Shown here one piece after another: positions 23,389 to 32,527 of a stretch of 47,980 bases of DNA; the stretch's first letter is position 1, and each line of letters opens with the position of its first letter. Below the pieces are notes generated by a model. It was not told where the DNA came from. It saw only the letters and a list, made by a program, of their open reading frames with translations, and did no database searches. Origin of the DNA: Flavobacterium amniphilum (GTDB lineage Bacteria > Bacteroidota > Bacteroidia > Flavobacteriales > Flavobacteriaceae); assembly GCF_023634845.1 (NCBI RefSeq), contig NZ_JAMLJL010000023.1, positions 1 through 47,980 of the forward strand, written 5' to 3'. Made by a program: the position numbers and the translations under genes.

Positions 23389-25086
23389 TTAAAAATTTTG
23401 TATTTCCTTGATTTCATCTATTTTTTTGATAAAATATGATGGTTGAAGACCTGTTTTGTTATAAAAAGCTTTAGAAAAAGAATCAGCATTATTAAAACCT
23501 ACTTCTTCAGCAATTGCTTTTATAGTGTATTTTCTAAATTTTTTGCTTTCTTTCAATTTCTTTACAGTATAGTTAATTCTTAAATCATTGAGATATTGGC
23601 TGAAATTTTTTCCTTTATAATGGTTGATGGTTTTAGATAAGTAACTACTATTAGTGTCAAGTGTCTTAGCAAAATCAATTTGTTTTATGTTTGGATCTAA
23701 ATAACCATTGCTTTTTTCAAAGCGAGCAAGTTTTTTTAGAATATCTTCGGCTACTTGTTTAGGTACTTCAAAAGTTTTTACCTCATTTGCTTTAGATTCA
23801 ATAATTGTATTATCCTCATCTATTTGAATATCTTCAATTTTTGGTGTTTTCATTAATTGATTAAAACGCTCTTCATAAAGTTGTTTTTCTTTTTTGAACT
23901 TTAACCATTTATAACTAGAAAACCCCAATCCAAACATTAATAGTAACCCTAATCCAATATATATATATTCATTTTGATTCATGTTTGTAATTATCTTTTC
24001 CTTTTCAGCCAATAAATGAGGAGTGTCATAATTTTTATTAATACTAGTTGATAATACAGTATTATTTTTATGAAGGAAGCTGTCTATTTCGATTAATCGG
24101 TTTAAATAGTATAATTGATTTTTAATGTCTCTTTGTTTTTTTGTAATCTCTATTAATCTTATATAATTATCTCTTAAATCACGTGAGTTTTTTTTCGATT
24201 TGAGTAAAATTGAATCTACTTTTTCGAAATATTTTTTTGCTTTAGCATCATTTTTTTCAGCTTGTAAAATATTTTCTCCTTTAAAATAATAACAAACTGC
24301 TAAATTCAAAGGATCATTAGTGAATTTTATTGATTTTATGGAGCTATCGATTAATTGATTACTTTTTAAAAAATCCTTTTTTAGATGATAACAAATTCCC
24401 TTATACATTTCAAAATACATGTAGTATGGGTTACTCTTTTCTATTTCTTTTAATGAAGTATCTATATAAAATAGAGCTGAATCTATTTTATTTAATCGAA
24501 TATAAATATCGGACAAAACCCATTTGATAAATATAAAATCTAAAGAACTGTTATCTCTGGATTTAAAAAAATTGTAGTTTTCCAAATATAATGGTAAAGC
24601 TTCTTCAGGTTTTCCTAATTCAATTTTTATCAGACCAATATATCTTTTAACCAATAAATTTTGTTCTATATTCCCTGTTTTTATTGAATACTTTTCTGCT
24701 ATTAATATGTTTTGTAATGCTTCATTTAAAAAGGTGTTTGTTAAATAAAAATTGCCTTTTAATATATATCCTTTAGCAGGATACTGAAAATCATTACTGC
24801 TTTTAGTTAACGCAATAATAGAATCTGCATATTTTAAAGTGTTTGATTTAACTTCAGAGACTGTTGCGATTAGGTACATCGCATTGGCCATTTTTATATT
24901 ATCATTTTCTTTTTTTGCCTTTTTATAGTAAAAATTAGCATAAGATTGTCTTTTTGATGAAGAGATATTAGGATTATCTATTTGCTTTTCCAACTCATCA
25001 TAACTCTTTTTCTCAACTTCTTTTTGAGCAAAACCCATCGAAAAAGTTAAGTTTAATAATAGTAAAATGAAAATTCTGGAACTCAT
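23389..25086 (-). CDS. TPR-containing, membrane-anchored AraC-type regulator
   Basis: A protein of about 565 residues with a signal peptide (LLLLNLTFSMGFAQ), a long TPR-like helical region, one transmembrane helix (YIYIGLGLLLMFGLGFSSYKW) and a cytosolic AraC HTH domain at the C-terminus (FAKTLDTNSSYLSKTINHYKG, then EEVGFNNADSFSKAFYNKTGLQP). This architecture senses an extracytoplasmic signal through the TPR part and binds DNA on the inside. The frame could start at 25095, but the -7 box at 25112-25119 leaves only about 10 nt before it, so the ATG at 25086 is preferred. It lies directly upstream of the peptide gene and is the likely local regulator. Confidence 0.88.
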   Translation of the reverse strand: MSSRIFILLLLNLTFSMGFAQKEVEKKSYDELEKQIDNPNISSSKRQSYANFYYKKAKKENDNIKMANAMYLIATVSEVKSNTLKYADSIIALTKSSNDFQYPAKGYILKGNFYLTNTFLNEALQNILIAEKYSIKTGNIEQNLLVKRYIGLIKIELGKPEEALPLYLENYNFFKSRDNSSLDFIFIKWVLSDIYIRLNKIDSALFYIDTSLKEIEKSNPYYMYFEMYKGICYHLKKDFLKSNQLIDSSIKSIKFTNDPLNLAVCYYFKGENILQAEKNDAKAKKYFEKVDSILLKSKKNSRDLRDNYIRLIEITKKQRDIKNQLYYLNRLIEIDSFLHKNNTVLSTSINKNYDTPHLLAEKEKIITNMNQNEYIYIGLGLLLMFGLGFSSYKWLKFKKEKQLYEERFNQLMKTPKIEDIQIDEDNTIIESKANEVKTFEVPKQVAEDILKKLARFEKSNGYLDPNIKQIDFAKTLDTNSSYLSKTINHYKGKNFSQYLNDLRINYTVKKLKESKKFRKYTIKAIAEEVGFNNADSFSKAFYNKTGLQPSYFIKKIDEIKEIQNF

Positions 25087-25111
25087 GAGGTACATTTTTG
25101 CAAATCGTCTG

Positions 25112-25119
25112 CAAACATA
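25112..25119 (-). promoter_or_regulatory. -7 promoter box of the TPR-AraC regulator gene
   Basis: The minus strand reads TATGTTTG, an exact TAnnTTTG match, about 25 bp from the ATG at 25086. It supports the shorter start. Confidence 0.5.
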
Positions 25120-25154
25120 TTAAAAAAAGAAAATTGTAAGAAATAATTGATAAA

Positions 25155-25188
25155 ATTAAACCCTGAATTTATGAATTCAGGGTTTAAT
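25155..25188 (-). terminator. Strong terminator hairpin after the serine hydrolase gene
   Basis: ATTAAACCCTGAATT (25155-25169) and its exact complement (25174-25188) form a 15-bp stem with a 4-nt loop, followed on the minus strand by TTTATCAATTATTT. It separates the serine hydrolase (ending 25253) from the regulator promoter. Confidence 0.85.
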
Positions 25189-25252
25189 GATTTGTGAAAG
25201 AAAGGAACTCGAGAAGAGAAGAAAGTATCAAAAGTTCCAGAAAACATATTAC

Positions 25253-26371
25253 CTACAAATACCCCAATTCCAAAAGAGTTGTTCTTATTTTTGGAGTAAT
25301 AAATGTGTCATTGTTTGAGAGCCAGATAATCGTCATTTCCTTTTCCGGAATTAAAATCAAATGGGCTCTGTAGCCTCCCTGACTTCCGGAATGTTCTATG
25401 GTTTTAAATTTAAGTATTTGATTTTCATGTCTTATTGAAAAGTCAGGATGTACAAACCAAACAGAAGAATGTATAGGTTCAATTGCCGATTTCCAATTGT
25501 CCGGTTTAAAGGTTTTCCTGGAAAGTTCAATGGTTGAGCAATCAGTGAATGTACATTTGTTAATTGCGGATACATATTTTTTCAATTCCGAAACAGAACT
25601 CCATACGCCACCATTGCCTGCAGCGCAAAAAGTAGGACATTCACCGTAATCATACTCTTCAAATTTACCCGCCACTTTTCTGTAACCATGAGCGACATCT
25701 TTCTGCGGAAAGTCTCCGTCGGTGATTTTACTGTTTTTCATCCCGGACGGATTAAAAATATGTTCTTTGATAAAATCCTGCCATTTCATGTTACTGACTT
25801 TTTCAATGATCATGGCCAATCCATTATAGGCAGGGTTGGAATAGTTCCATTGTGAACCTTGTTCAAATTCTAAAGTATCAGTCTGGAAAAGTGGTTTGAA
25901 ATTTTCATAATCCTTAGCCGTTAAATAATAGATGCTGTCGTTTTCGACCTTTCTGCTATCGGGAAGCCCGGAAGTATGTGTCAACAAATGCTTAATTTTT
26001 ATTTTCCCGGCCAGTTCTTTGTTTTTGAATTCAGGGAAAAATTTTGTTATACTGTCTTCCACGGAAAGTTTACCTTGGTTTTGCAGGATCAGTATGCCAT
26101 ATGCTACAAATGTCTTACTTATAGAACCGAGATTGGATACCGTTTTGTCTGTAAATTTTGCTTTTGTTTTTAAATCAGCCAGACCGAAAGATTTGTCATA
26201 TAAAGTTTTATTGCCTTGTTGTATGAATACACTTCCTCCGGGTTCATTTTCTGAAAAAACCGCCGCAAACACACTGTCTAATTTTTTCGTGAGCAGTACG
26301 TCTTTATTTAATTGGGATGAACAGGGTATGTAGGTTAAAATTCCTATGGCGAAGATCAAATATTTTTTCAT
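25253..26371 (-). CDS. Exported serine hydrolase, class C beta-lactamase / esterase family
   Basis: The 372-residue protein has a signal peptide (IPCSSQ), the SxxK motif SISK in SNLGSISKTF, the YxN motif YSNPAYNG and a C-terminal HSGSQGG that replaces KTG. This set marks the penicillin-binding / class C beta-lactamase-like hydrolases, which include esterases and D-aminopeptidases as well as lactamases. Signal and motifs place it in the periplasm. It is monocistronic, with a TATATTTG -7 box upstream (26452-26459) and a strong terminator downstream. Actual beta-lactamase activity cannot be inferred. Confidence 0.88.
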   Translation of the reverse strand: MKKYLIFAIGILTYIPCSSQLNKDVLLTKKLDSVFAAVFSENEPGGSVFIQQGNKTLYDKSFGLADLKTKAKFTDKTVSNLGSISKTFVAYGILILQNQGKLSVEDSITKFFPEFKNKELAGKIKIKHLLTHTSGLPDSRKVENDSIYYLTAKDYENFKPLFQTDTLEFEQGSQWNYSNPAYNGLAMIIEKVSNMKWQDFIKEHIFNPSGMKNSKITDGDFPQKDVAHGYRKVAGKFEEYDYGECPTFCAAGNGGVWSSVSELKKYVSAINKCTFTDCSTIELSRKTFKPDNWKSAIEPIHSSVWFVHPDFSIRHENQILKFKTIEHSGSQGGYRAHLILIPEKEMTIIWLSNNDTFITPKIRTTLLELGYL

Positions 26372-26451
26372 TATGATGTTGCTGTTTGTTCTGTCTGGTT
26401 TAGATGCTTCCGACTGATTTATAGGATCAGTGTTCTAGCTTTTTATGTCAG

Positions 26452-26459
26452 CAAATATA
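26452..26459 (-). promoter_or_regulatory. -7 promoter box of the serine hydrolase gene
   Basis: The minus strand reads TATATTTG (TAnnTTTG), 80 bp upstream of the start codon. Just upstream, at 26495-26518, an 8-bp inverted repeat TATTGTCT / AGACAATA lies at about -45 to -65 and could be an operator. Confidence 0.4.
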
Positions 26460-26530
26460 AAAAATATGTAGGAAATAACTTAAAAATAAAACAGTATTGT
26501 CTTTATTATTAGACAATAAAACCATCAACA

Positions 26531-26574
26531 AAAAGCTTCTGCCCATTTGCAAAACAATACAAAAAGACAGAAGC
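26531..26574 (-). terminator. Terminator after the small membrane protein gene
   Basis: On the minus strand GCTTCTGTC pairs with GGCAGAAGC (9 bp with one G-T) across a 22-nt loop, followed by TTTTTG. It lies 37 bp after the stop of the 26611-27093 gene. Confidence 0.6.
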
Positions 26575-26610
26575 GAATTAATAAATCAAACAAACTGAAG
26601 TCAGCTCACG

Positions 26611-27093
26611 CTATTCTGTTGGTAATTTAGTCCCAAGGACGATTCTTTCAATTAATGGAGTCATGATCGTGAACAATACCAAAATGATGGAACCTAAAAC
26701 CGGACTGTACAAATCACAATCGGCACAACCGGTGTTGATACAATCACATAAAATACTTTTTAAAATAGGATTCCCTACAGTATACACCCATATCGCAAAG
26801 GAAAATGTAGCAATCACAGATTGGAATAAGGCTCTTTTGTTAATGGGTACATTGCTGCCCGAATCGTTATTGTCCAGTACACCATAGTACGTCCAAACGG
26901 GTGTGGCAACTGCTAATATGCACAACAGGATGATGTAATAGGTCTTGTAACCATCGGGAATATCAGTATTGGTACCCACGGTCAGATAACCCACCAGAGC
27001 TGTATAACCGGTTACGATTTCAGCAGGAATATACTTAATTACTTTTTGGACGTAGCCGTCATCTTCTTTTACCGCAGGTCTGAATGTTGTCAT
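26611..27093 (-). CDS. Small polytopic membrane protein of unknown function
   Basis: A protein of about 160 residues with three or four hydrophobic segments: YKTYYIILLCILAVATPVWTYYG, an ALFQSVIATFSFAIWVYTVG stretch, and VLGSIILVLFTIMTPLIERIVLG. A four-Cys loop (CDCINTGCADC) lies between the second and third and could bind metal or form disulfides. The N-terminal block VQKVIKYIPAEIVTGYTALVG recurs in bacterial membrane proteins, but I cannot name the family. The frame extends to 27138; the ATG at 27093 (MTTFRPAVKEDDG) is preferred because the extra 15 residues are unlike a protein start. Confidence 0.65.
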   Translation of the reverse strand: MTTFRPAVKEDDGYVQKVIKYIPAEIVTGYTALVGYLTVGTNTDIPDGYKTYYIILLCILAVATPVWTYYGVLDNNDSGSNVPINKRALFQSVIATFSFAIWVYTVGNPILKSILCDCINTGCADCDLYSPVLGSIILVLFTIMTPLIERIVLGTKLPTE

Positions 27094-27189
27094 GTTGCTA
27101 TGGTTTATAGTTAATATTGTAACTACAAATAATTGCAAAAAAAGGAATAGGAGACAAGCGTATTTATACGTGTTTTTAAATGTTCGGAT

Positions 27190-27492
27190 TTAGTAATTGT
27201 ACTGTACAAAATGTACCGTCAGAACAATTAGTAAAACTTCGGCTATCAGGTAATTGATGCATTTCGGTTTATTAGTATTCCGGTAGGTTTTGATTTTGAT
27301 TAGGTTAAGAATTGTTGGCGGAACAAGCAATACACAGGCATAAAAAACAGCATTTGCATCCGAATACATAAAACTGCTTGCGCCTTCTCCAAAAGCAATC
27401 ATTGAAAACAAGGGATAATTGATTTTATAGCAGTAGAAATAGGCTATTTTAACAGTAATTATTTTCAATAAATGAATCAAATCTGGCTTCAT
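27190..27492 (-). CDS. Small hypothetical membrane protein
   Basis: 100 residues with hydrophobic segments at about 8-35 (KIITVKIAYFYCYKINYPLF), 45-65 (AVFYACVLLVPPTILNLI) and 82-95 (YLIAEVLLIVLTVHFVQ). Family not recognised. It is the last of three closely spaced minus-strand genes (28037-28603, 27501-28022, this one) with gaps of 14 and 8 bp, so it is very likely translated from the same message. Confidence 0.6.
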   Translation of the reverse strand: MKPDLIHLLKIITVKIAYFYCYKINYPLFSMIAFGEGASSFMYSDANAVFYACVLLVPPTILNLIKIKTYRNTNKPKCINYLIAEVLLIVLTVHFVQYNY

Positions 27493-27500
27493 ACTATTTT

Positions 27501-28022
27501 TCAGAACTTATAATATTCAGTTGGCTTATAGGTATTGTCTGTTATGTAAAATTTATAAAACGTTTGTTGTTTTCCATAGTAGTTGGCAACCGGAATTGTT
27601 TTAACATTAATCGTTGTTGTATCATTTTTATACGTTTCTACGGTTTGGTTTCTATCCGTTTTAGAACCAGTCAGTTTAAAATCCAACGTTTTAAATTGTG
27701 CTAAGTATTCATCAAAGATTTCTTTTTTTGAAATTTCAAACTCGATCCTGTTTTTCATTAAATCCTGACCTTCATAGTAAAAAGTGATGAACAGAGGGAT
27801 TTGCCGGTCGGGATTTTTGTTGTCAAAGGAAAACCTGATATCCCCAAACTTATGTTCTTTTGAAAAGTGGTAGTGCATAATTTCCCAATTTTCATCCTTC
27901 AGGTATTTCTTTACTTCTGAAAGGCTTTTATTCTTTAAGTTTAGAACCTTCACAAAAGTTATATTCTGTGAAAACGAAACGGAAAAAACAAAGAAGAAAA
28001 GTATAAAGAGTTTATTTTTCAT
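27501..28022 (-). CDS. Exported hypothetical protein
   Basis: 173 residues with a clear signal peptide (LFILFFFVFSVSFSQ). The mature part alternates charged and aromatic residues (SEVKKYLKDENWEIMHYHF, IPLFITFYYEG, QQTFYKFYI) as expected for a small beta-rich periplasmic protein. Family not recognised. Middle gene of a three-gene cluster, 14 bp downstream of the membrane protein gene at 28037-28603. Confidence 0.6.
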   Translation of the reverse strand: MKNKLFILFFFVFSVSFSQNITFVKVLNLKNKSLSEVKKYLKDENWEIMHYHFSKEHKFGDIRFSFDNKNPDRQIPLFITFYYEGQDLMKNRIEFEISKKEIFDEYLAQFKTLDFKLTGSKTDRNQTVETYKNDTTTINVKTIPVANYYGKQQTFYKFYITDNTYKPTEYYKF

Positions 28023-28036
28023 TTTTTGAAGTCAAA

Positions 28037-28603
28037 TTATTTTGTCAACTCGTTTTTGGTTATTGTGATACTATGTGGGATGGTGTCTTTCGAATTGTTA
28101 TATAAAAGAAGTTCTGAATTTTTGATCAGGGCAAATTGATAATAATCATTTGAATCAGTATTTTCAAATACTATCGTATCATTTCTTAAAATGTATCCTC
28201 CTTTAATTTCATTGACGCCAAAACATACAGTCCGTTCCACAAATTCATTGTTTTCTTTCAGTTTAAGGATAACCGCGCAATTTCCTGCACCTTCGTTCAT
28301 GGCAACCAATAGGTCTTTGCTTGCAAATTTCCGAAAGTTTATGATTCCTCTTGGATAAAGAAAAAACAATGTGAACAGCATACTGCAAATAACAATGGAA
28401 ATGATCCGTTTCAAATCACTGCCTTTTTCCATGATGGCGAGAATGATTTGCCTAATCAGTAATATACCCAGAATTAGAAAGACAAACAGTAAAAAGAGTT
28501 CAACTACGAAAGCCGAAACACCAACTGTACTCTCCCAAAAATATTGGGTGTTGAGCATTATAAATACAAATAATGTTGTGAAAACCAGTTTTTTTTGCTT
28601 CAT
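28037..28603 (-). CDS. Hypothetical membrane protein with extracytoplasmic C-terminal domain
   Basis: 188 residues. Three hydrophobic helices occupy the first half (LVFTTLFVFIMLNTQYFW, SAFVVELFLLFVFLILGILLI, IISIVICSMLFTLFFLYP), followed by a soluble domain of about 95 residues with mixed beta character. Family not recognised. It is the first gene of the three-gene cluster running down to 27190. Confidence 0.6.
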   Translation of the reverse strand: MKQKKLVFTTLFVFIMLNTQYFWESTVGVSAFVVELFLLFVFLILGILLIRQIILAIMEKGSDLKRIISIVICSMLFTLFFLYPRGIINFRKFASKDLLVAMNEGAGNCAVILKLKENNEFVERTVCFGVNEIKGGYILRNDTIVFENTDSNDYYQFALIKNSELLLYNNSKDTIPHSITITKNELTK

Positions 28604-28784
28604 GTAAATTGGCGTATAAGTATTACTATTTGGGGTTTATTTCTAATGATTCTATCAGAATTGAATCAAATATATTCAAATGTTTTGATTTATGCCAATC
28701 AGCGTAACTTACCGGAATGAAAGAATTGAAACTTTACTTATCCGAACCTGGACAGTTAACACAGAATCAAATTGAGTGATAAGT

Positions 28785-28811
28785 AAAAAGCGTGCCTTAA
28801 GCACGCTTTTT
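28785..28811. terminator. Bidirectional terminator
   Basis: AAAAAGCGTGC (28785-28795) pairs exactly with GCACGCTTTTT (28801-28811) over loop CTTAA. On the minus strand it can end the sulfatase transcript (stop at 28909). The rest of the 305-bp gap 28604-28908 holds only a 20-codon plus-strand frame (28717-28779) that I do not call a gene. Confidence 0.85.
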
Positions 28812-28908
28812 ATTGTAAATAGTAAAGCAGTTTTTTCCAATTTCAATTCCCCCATTGCTGAAATCTTCAAAATACCTTTATAGCTTATACTATTTGCGTT
28901 ATAAAAAA

Positions 28909-30435
28909 TTAATTACTCTCTACCGTTTTTAATACAGGTGTATTGACTCTCAATTTTTCAATTTCGAGTTGGTGCAATTGTCTTGCTAATTCATGTTTAA
29001 TCTCATCATAAGCAGCATCATAAGCAAGATTCGTATATTCGGATGGATCATTCACTAAATCATACAATTCATATTGCTGATAGTAAGCATTAAAAGCATC
29101 GAAGTAATACGCATATTTCCATTTTTCAGTTCTGATGCAACGAATGCGGTTGGCCGCTTTTACAATGTTCCAATTGCTGTTGGATCCCGCTTTGATATCA
29201 TCATACGTAAATAATATACTGTCCTGTACCGGTATTCCTTCTTCAATAACCGGAAGCAAGCTTGTACCCGCAAGTCCGTCAGGCGGATTGGAAACATTGG
29301 CCAGCTCCATGAAAGTCGGCATGATATCAGCCAGTGTCGCTAAGTTCATTGAATTTTGTGCCTCGTCACCATCAAATAAAATTGGGTTTGAAACAACAAG
29401 CGGTACGCGCAATGCTTCTTCGTACGCTACAAACGTTTTTTGACGCAATCCTCCATGGGCCAGTCCCATTTCGCCATGATCGGATGTGAAGGTTACAATT
29501 GCGGTATCAGCCAATCTTTTTCCTTCTGCATCTTTTGCATATAACTCGTCAATAAAATGACCAATTTCCTGATCTACTTTGGTTAAAAGCGATGCATAAA
29601 AATTGATGTAATTTAATTTATTTTCTGTTGATTTAATCTCACCTAAACTCACAGCCATATTCAATAAAATCTGCTCCTGTACCATTGGTTTTTTGTTGCG
29701 GAGTAAATTTTCATCCACCGTATCAGGCAATCCAACCTCTCTTTTTTCCCAGCTTTCAGGATAGTAGCCTGAAGTTCCGGCTGTATTCGGATAAGCTAAA
29801 ACATCATGTGGATTTACAAGAGACAATACTAATAAATAAGGTTGATGGTCTCCGTTTTCCCTTCTTTTCTTCACTTGTTTTAAATAGGCAATTGCTTCGG
29901 CAGTATATCTGGCATCATGATTGGCAAAACCACCTCCAAAATTAAGCGGGTTCACATCTTCTCCCGCATCAGGAGCGATCCAGCCCATAGCACCAAATAG
30001 TGAAATATCAGCCGCTGTAAGGTTTTCATAATTGGTTTTTGTACCATTGGGAGCCACACCCTTGCTCATATGCCATTTACCTCTATACTGAACATCATAT
30101 CCGTCTGCCCAAAGCGTATTCATGATATTGGGCAAAGAAGTACTGAGTGTAGGTTCCTGAGGGGATAACAAACCACCTTCCGTAAGGGTTTGGCTCACAC
30201 CGTGCTTCGCAGGATATATCCCGGTGAATAAAGTAGTCCGGCTTGGGGAACACATACAGGTGTTGCAAAATGCCCTGTCAAAACTAAATCCGTTTTTCTT
30301 TAGAAAAGTCAGGGTTTTAAGATTTTGCTCTTCCCATTTTGGTGGAAAATGCTGTGTAGCCCTTTGTTCATCAGTGATGATAAGAATCAAATCCGGTTTA
30401 TCACCGATTTTTTTCAGTTTTTGTTTGAAGTCCAT
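28909..30435 (-). CDS. Type I sulfatase
   Basis: A 508-residue alkaline-phosphatase-superfamily protein. The sulfatase signature CSPSRTTLFTG is present with C62 as the residue converted to formylglycine. The metal-binding start is LIITDEQR (Asp22, with a Glu/Gln variation of the usual DD). PYLLVLSLVNPHD, TFTSDHGEMGLAHG and a C-terminal KWKYAYYFD complete the family pattern. No signal peptide is evident, so it is predicted cytosolic, or the start is mis-set. Sulfatases hydrolyse sulfate esters of sugars or aryl compounds. An anaerobic or FGE maturase must act in trans and is not in this window. Monocistronic. Confidence 0.9.
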   Translation of the reverse strand: MDFKQKLKKIGDKPDLILIITDEQRATQHFPPKWEEQNLKTLTFLKKNGFSFDRAFCNTCMCSPSRTTLFTGIYPAKHGVSQTLTEGGLLSPQEPTLSTSLPNIMNTLWADGYDVQYRGKWHMSKGVAPNGTKTNYENLTAADISLFGAMGWIAPDAGEDVNPLNFGGGFANHDARYTAEAIAYLKQVKKRRENGDHQPYLLVLSLVNPHDVLAYPNTAGTSGYYPESWEKREVGLPDTVDENLLRNKKPMVQEQILLNMAVSLGEIKSTENKLNYINFYASLLTKVDQEIGHFIDELYAKDAEGKRLADTAIVTFTSDHGEMGLAHGGLRQKTFVAYEEALRVPLVVSNPILFDGDEAQNSMNLATLADIMPTFMELANVSNPPDGLAGTSLLPVIEEGIPVQDSILFTYDDIKAGSNSNWNIVKAANRIRCIRTEKWKYAYYFDAFNAYYQQYELYDLVNDPSEYTNLAYDAAYDEIKHELARQLHQLEIEKLRVNTPVLKTVESN

Positions 30436-30686
30436 AGTAATAGTTTATTAATTAGGTTAAAAAATTTTATAGGAAATTTCCTTAAAAAAATAATTTTAAA
30501 CTAACGTATAAATACCTGATTTACACTATTTAAAAAGTATATAAGTAAGTGCGGAAATTATTACAGAGCTATTTTTCTGTTAAAAAACAGATAGAGAGAA
30601 AGCAACTTTTACCGGAAACACGAATCCCTATTAAAAAGCCAAACCGATTTTGGATCATTTAAACCTACAAACCGAACACAACAGAA

Positions 30687-32387
30687 ATGCACAATTATCA
30701 AACTAATTCACTTTTTACCCGAGTAGTTTTCAAAAAGAAACGTACTCTTTTTCCGATTACCTTTTTTTATTTATTCATCTTTCTCAGTTTGTCCCAATTG
30801 GCTAATGCCGGGGAGAGTACAACTAAACATTGTGATTCCATCATTAAAAACGGAGTGGATTTAATGTTGGCCAAAAAACATTTGCAGTCCATCGAATTAC
30901 TCTCCGAAGCCAAAGCTATTGCCGGGAAAAACAATTGGTACCAGCAACTATTCCTGGCCCAAAATAATATAGCGATTAATTATTACCTGATGTTGGATTA
31001 TGGCGAGGCATTAAAACAATATCTGGAGAGTTATCAAATCTCCAAAAAGTATTTAGAGGATAAGTATTCCATGATTGTGCTCAACAATATTGCCATTATG
31101 TACAGTAAAGAAGCAAAGTATACTAAGGCAAACGAATATTTTTACAAAGCCTATACCATGGCAAAAAAAAATAAAGATTCTTTGAAGATCGGGATGTATG
31201 CCCTAAATCTCGGGAATGTCGCAAATGATGAAAATAAAACCGAAAAAGCACGCCAGTATTTTGATGAATCAATGCGGTATACACAAAATAAAGAACTGGA
31301 AATTCCCCTTAAAATTGGTTTGTGCCAAAATGATTTTCTTTCCGGGAAAATAGCGGAATCGCGTTTAGCAGCAAACAACCTGTTATTGAAAATAAACAAT
31401 AATCCGGAGAACACCGATAACCGCATATCGCTTAAAACGATTGTTGCCAAATCCTATTTAAAGGAAAGCAATCTGCCTCAGGCATTAAAATGGACCCTAA
31501 ACGCTTTACATGAGAAACCAAATTTAGAAACCAAGGCAGAACTGATGGAACTGCTGTCTGATATTTACTTTAAGTTGAAGTCATACGATTTGGCCTTTCG
31601 GTATAAAGACTCTGTCATAGCGGTAAAAAATGAGATCAATGAGGTAAAAAAGAGCAAGCTTTTTGAAAGCAACAGTGTCAAGTTTCAGCTTCAGGATTAT
31701 AAAGAGAAAGTTTTAGAGAAAGAATCCAAAATTATTAATGAACGGAAAATTTTCTATTCCATATTGATTGTAATTGTTTTCGGGGTTGTCATCATATTTT
31801 TAGTTTTCAGAAACCGGCTGATTGAAAACCGCCGGAAGCAGCTTATTACTTTAAGTGAGCAAAGAATAACCGAATTCAATCTTGAAAAGGAAATCGCCAA
31901 TAATTCACTGCTGGAAGAAAGAGGAAAAATTGCTGCTTTGGAACAGGAACGGCTGAAAAACGAGATTGCATTAAAGAATCAGAAAATTTTATCGAAACAA
32001 ACCAACCAATTCGGAAGAAACCTTTTGCTGAAAGATATGCTGAAGTCGGTTTCCTCAATTCCCGCGATTAAGGAAAATAAAGAGGTTGCCAATTATATGG
32101 AAGCGTTGAAGCAACATATCAAAAACGATGAAAACTGGGAGGGTTATGTAAGGCATTTTGATGACGTCAACCAGGGCTTTATCAAGAAACTGATGGAAAG
32201 ACATCCTGATTTGACCATTACCGATATCCGATATATTTCGTATGTGTACATGAATCTGGACACCAAAGAAATTGCATCTATGCTTAACATCACTCCCGTG
32301 GCCTGCAGAAAAAGGAAAGAACGCATAGAAAAACGCCTGGATCTGACCGAAAAAATACCTTTAAATGCGTACCTCCTGAGTATTTAA
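30687..32387 (+). CDS. TPR-containing membrane regulator with C-terminal LuxR-type HTH
   Basis: A 566-residue protein: a hydrophobic N-terminal signal (FFYLFIFLSLSQLANAG), several TPR units (about 45-330), a transmembrane helix (FYSILIVIVFGVVIIFLVF), a coiled-coil-like stretch (about 385-450) and a C-terminal HTH (LTITDIRYISYVYMNLDTKEIASMLNITPVACRKRKERIEKRL). This architecture is frequent in Flavobacteriaceae and senses an envelope signal while binding DNA inside. It directly precedes the T9SS-sorted protein gene, whose upstream region has four TTTGTC repeats that may be its target. Confidence 0.85.
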   Translation: MHNYQTNSLFTRVVFKKKRTLFPITFFYLFIFLSLSQLANAGESTTKHCDSIIKNGVDLMLAKKHLQSIELLSEAKAIAGKNNWYQQLFLAQNNIAINYYLMLDYGEALKQYLESYQISKKYLEDKYSMIVLNNIAIMYSKEAKYTKANEYFYKAYTMAKKNKDSLKIGMYALNLGNVANDENKTEKARQYFDESMRYTQNKELEIPLKIGLCQNDFLSGKIAESRLAANNLLLKINNNPENTDNRISLKTIVAKSYLKESNLPQALKWTLNALHEKPNLETKAELMELLSDIYFKLKSYDLAFRYKDSVIAVKNEINEVKKSKLFESNSVKFQLQDYKEKVLEKESKIINERKIFYSILIVIVFGVVIIFLVFRNRLIENRRKQLITLSEQRITEFNLEKEIANNSLLEERGKIAALEQERLKNEIALKNQKILSKQTNQFGRNLLLKDMLKSVSSIPAIKENKEVANYMEALKQHIKNDENWEGYVRHFDDVNQGFIKKLMERHPDLTITDIRYISYVYMNLDTKEIASMLNITPVACRKRKERIEKRLDLTEKIPLNAYLLSI

Positions 32388-32421
32388 CCTGAGCTCACTG
32401 TTTTTGATGTGAAAAAGTGCA

Positions 32422-32460
32422 TTTGTCACACTTTGTCACACGTTTTGTCGCACTTTGTCA
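32422..32460. promoter_or_regulatory. Four TTTGTC(A/G)C direct repeats upstream of the T9SS cargo gene
   Basis: TTTGTCAC-like units begin at 32422, 32432, 32444 and 32454, spaced 10-12 bp, about one helical turn each. They lie 35-73 bp upstream of a TAGTTTTG -7 box. This is the arrangement expected for a multimeric activator site. Confidence 0.5.
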
Positions 32461-32494
32461 CGCATAAAACAAGTAAAATCAGGCTTTGGGTTTC

Positions 32495-32502
32495 TAGTTT
32501 TG
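32495..32502 (+). promoter_or_regulatory. -7 promoter box of the T9SS cargo gene
   Basis: TAGTTTTG is an exact TAnnTTTG match 25 bp before the ATG at 32528. No well-spaced -33 TTG is present. Confidence 0.45.
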
Positions 32503-32527
32503 ACAAATAAATAAATACACATACCTT

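Noticed and set aside
25253..26371. Calling the serine hydrolases at 25253-26371 and 44114-45421 beta-lactamase resistance genes
   Set aside because: They share the SxxK fold but lack the KTG motif, and the family includes many esterases and peptidases, so resistance is not supported.
28717..28779. 20-codon plus-strand frame just before the terminator at 28785
   Set aside because: A start, stop and close terminator are present, but the peptide is too short to assess and the terminator is explained by the sulfatase gene on the other strand.
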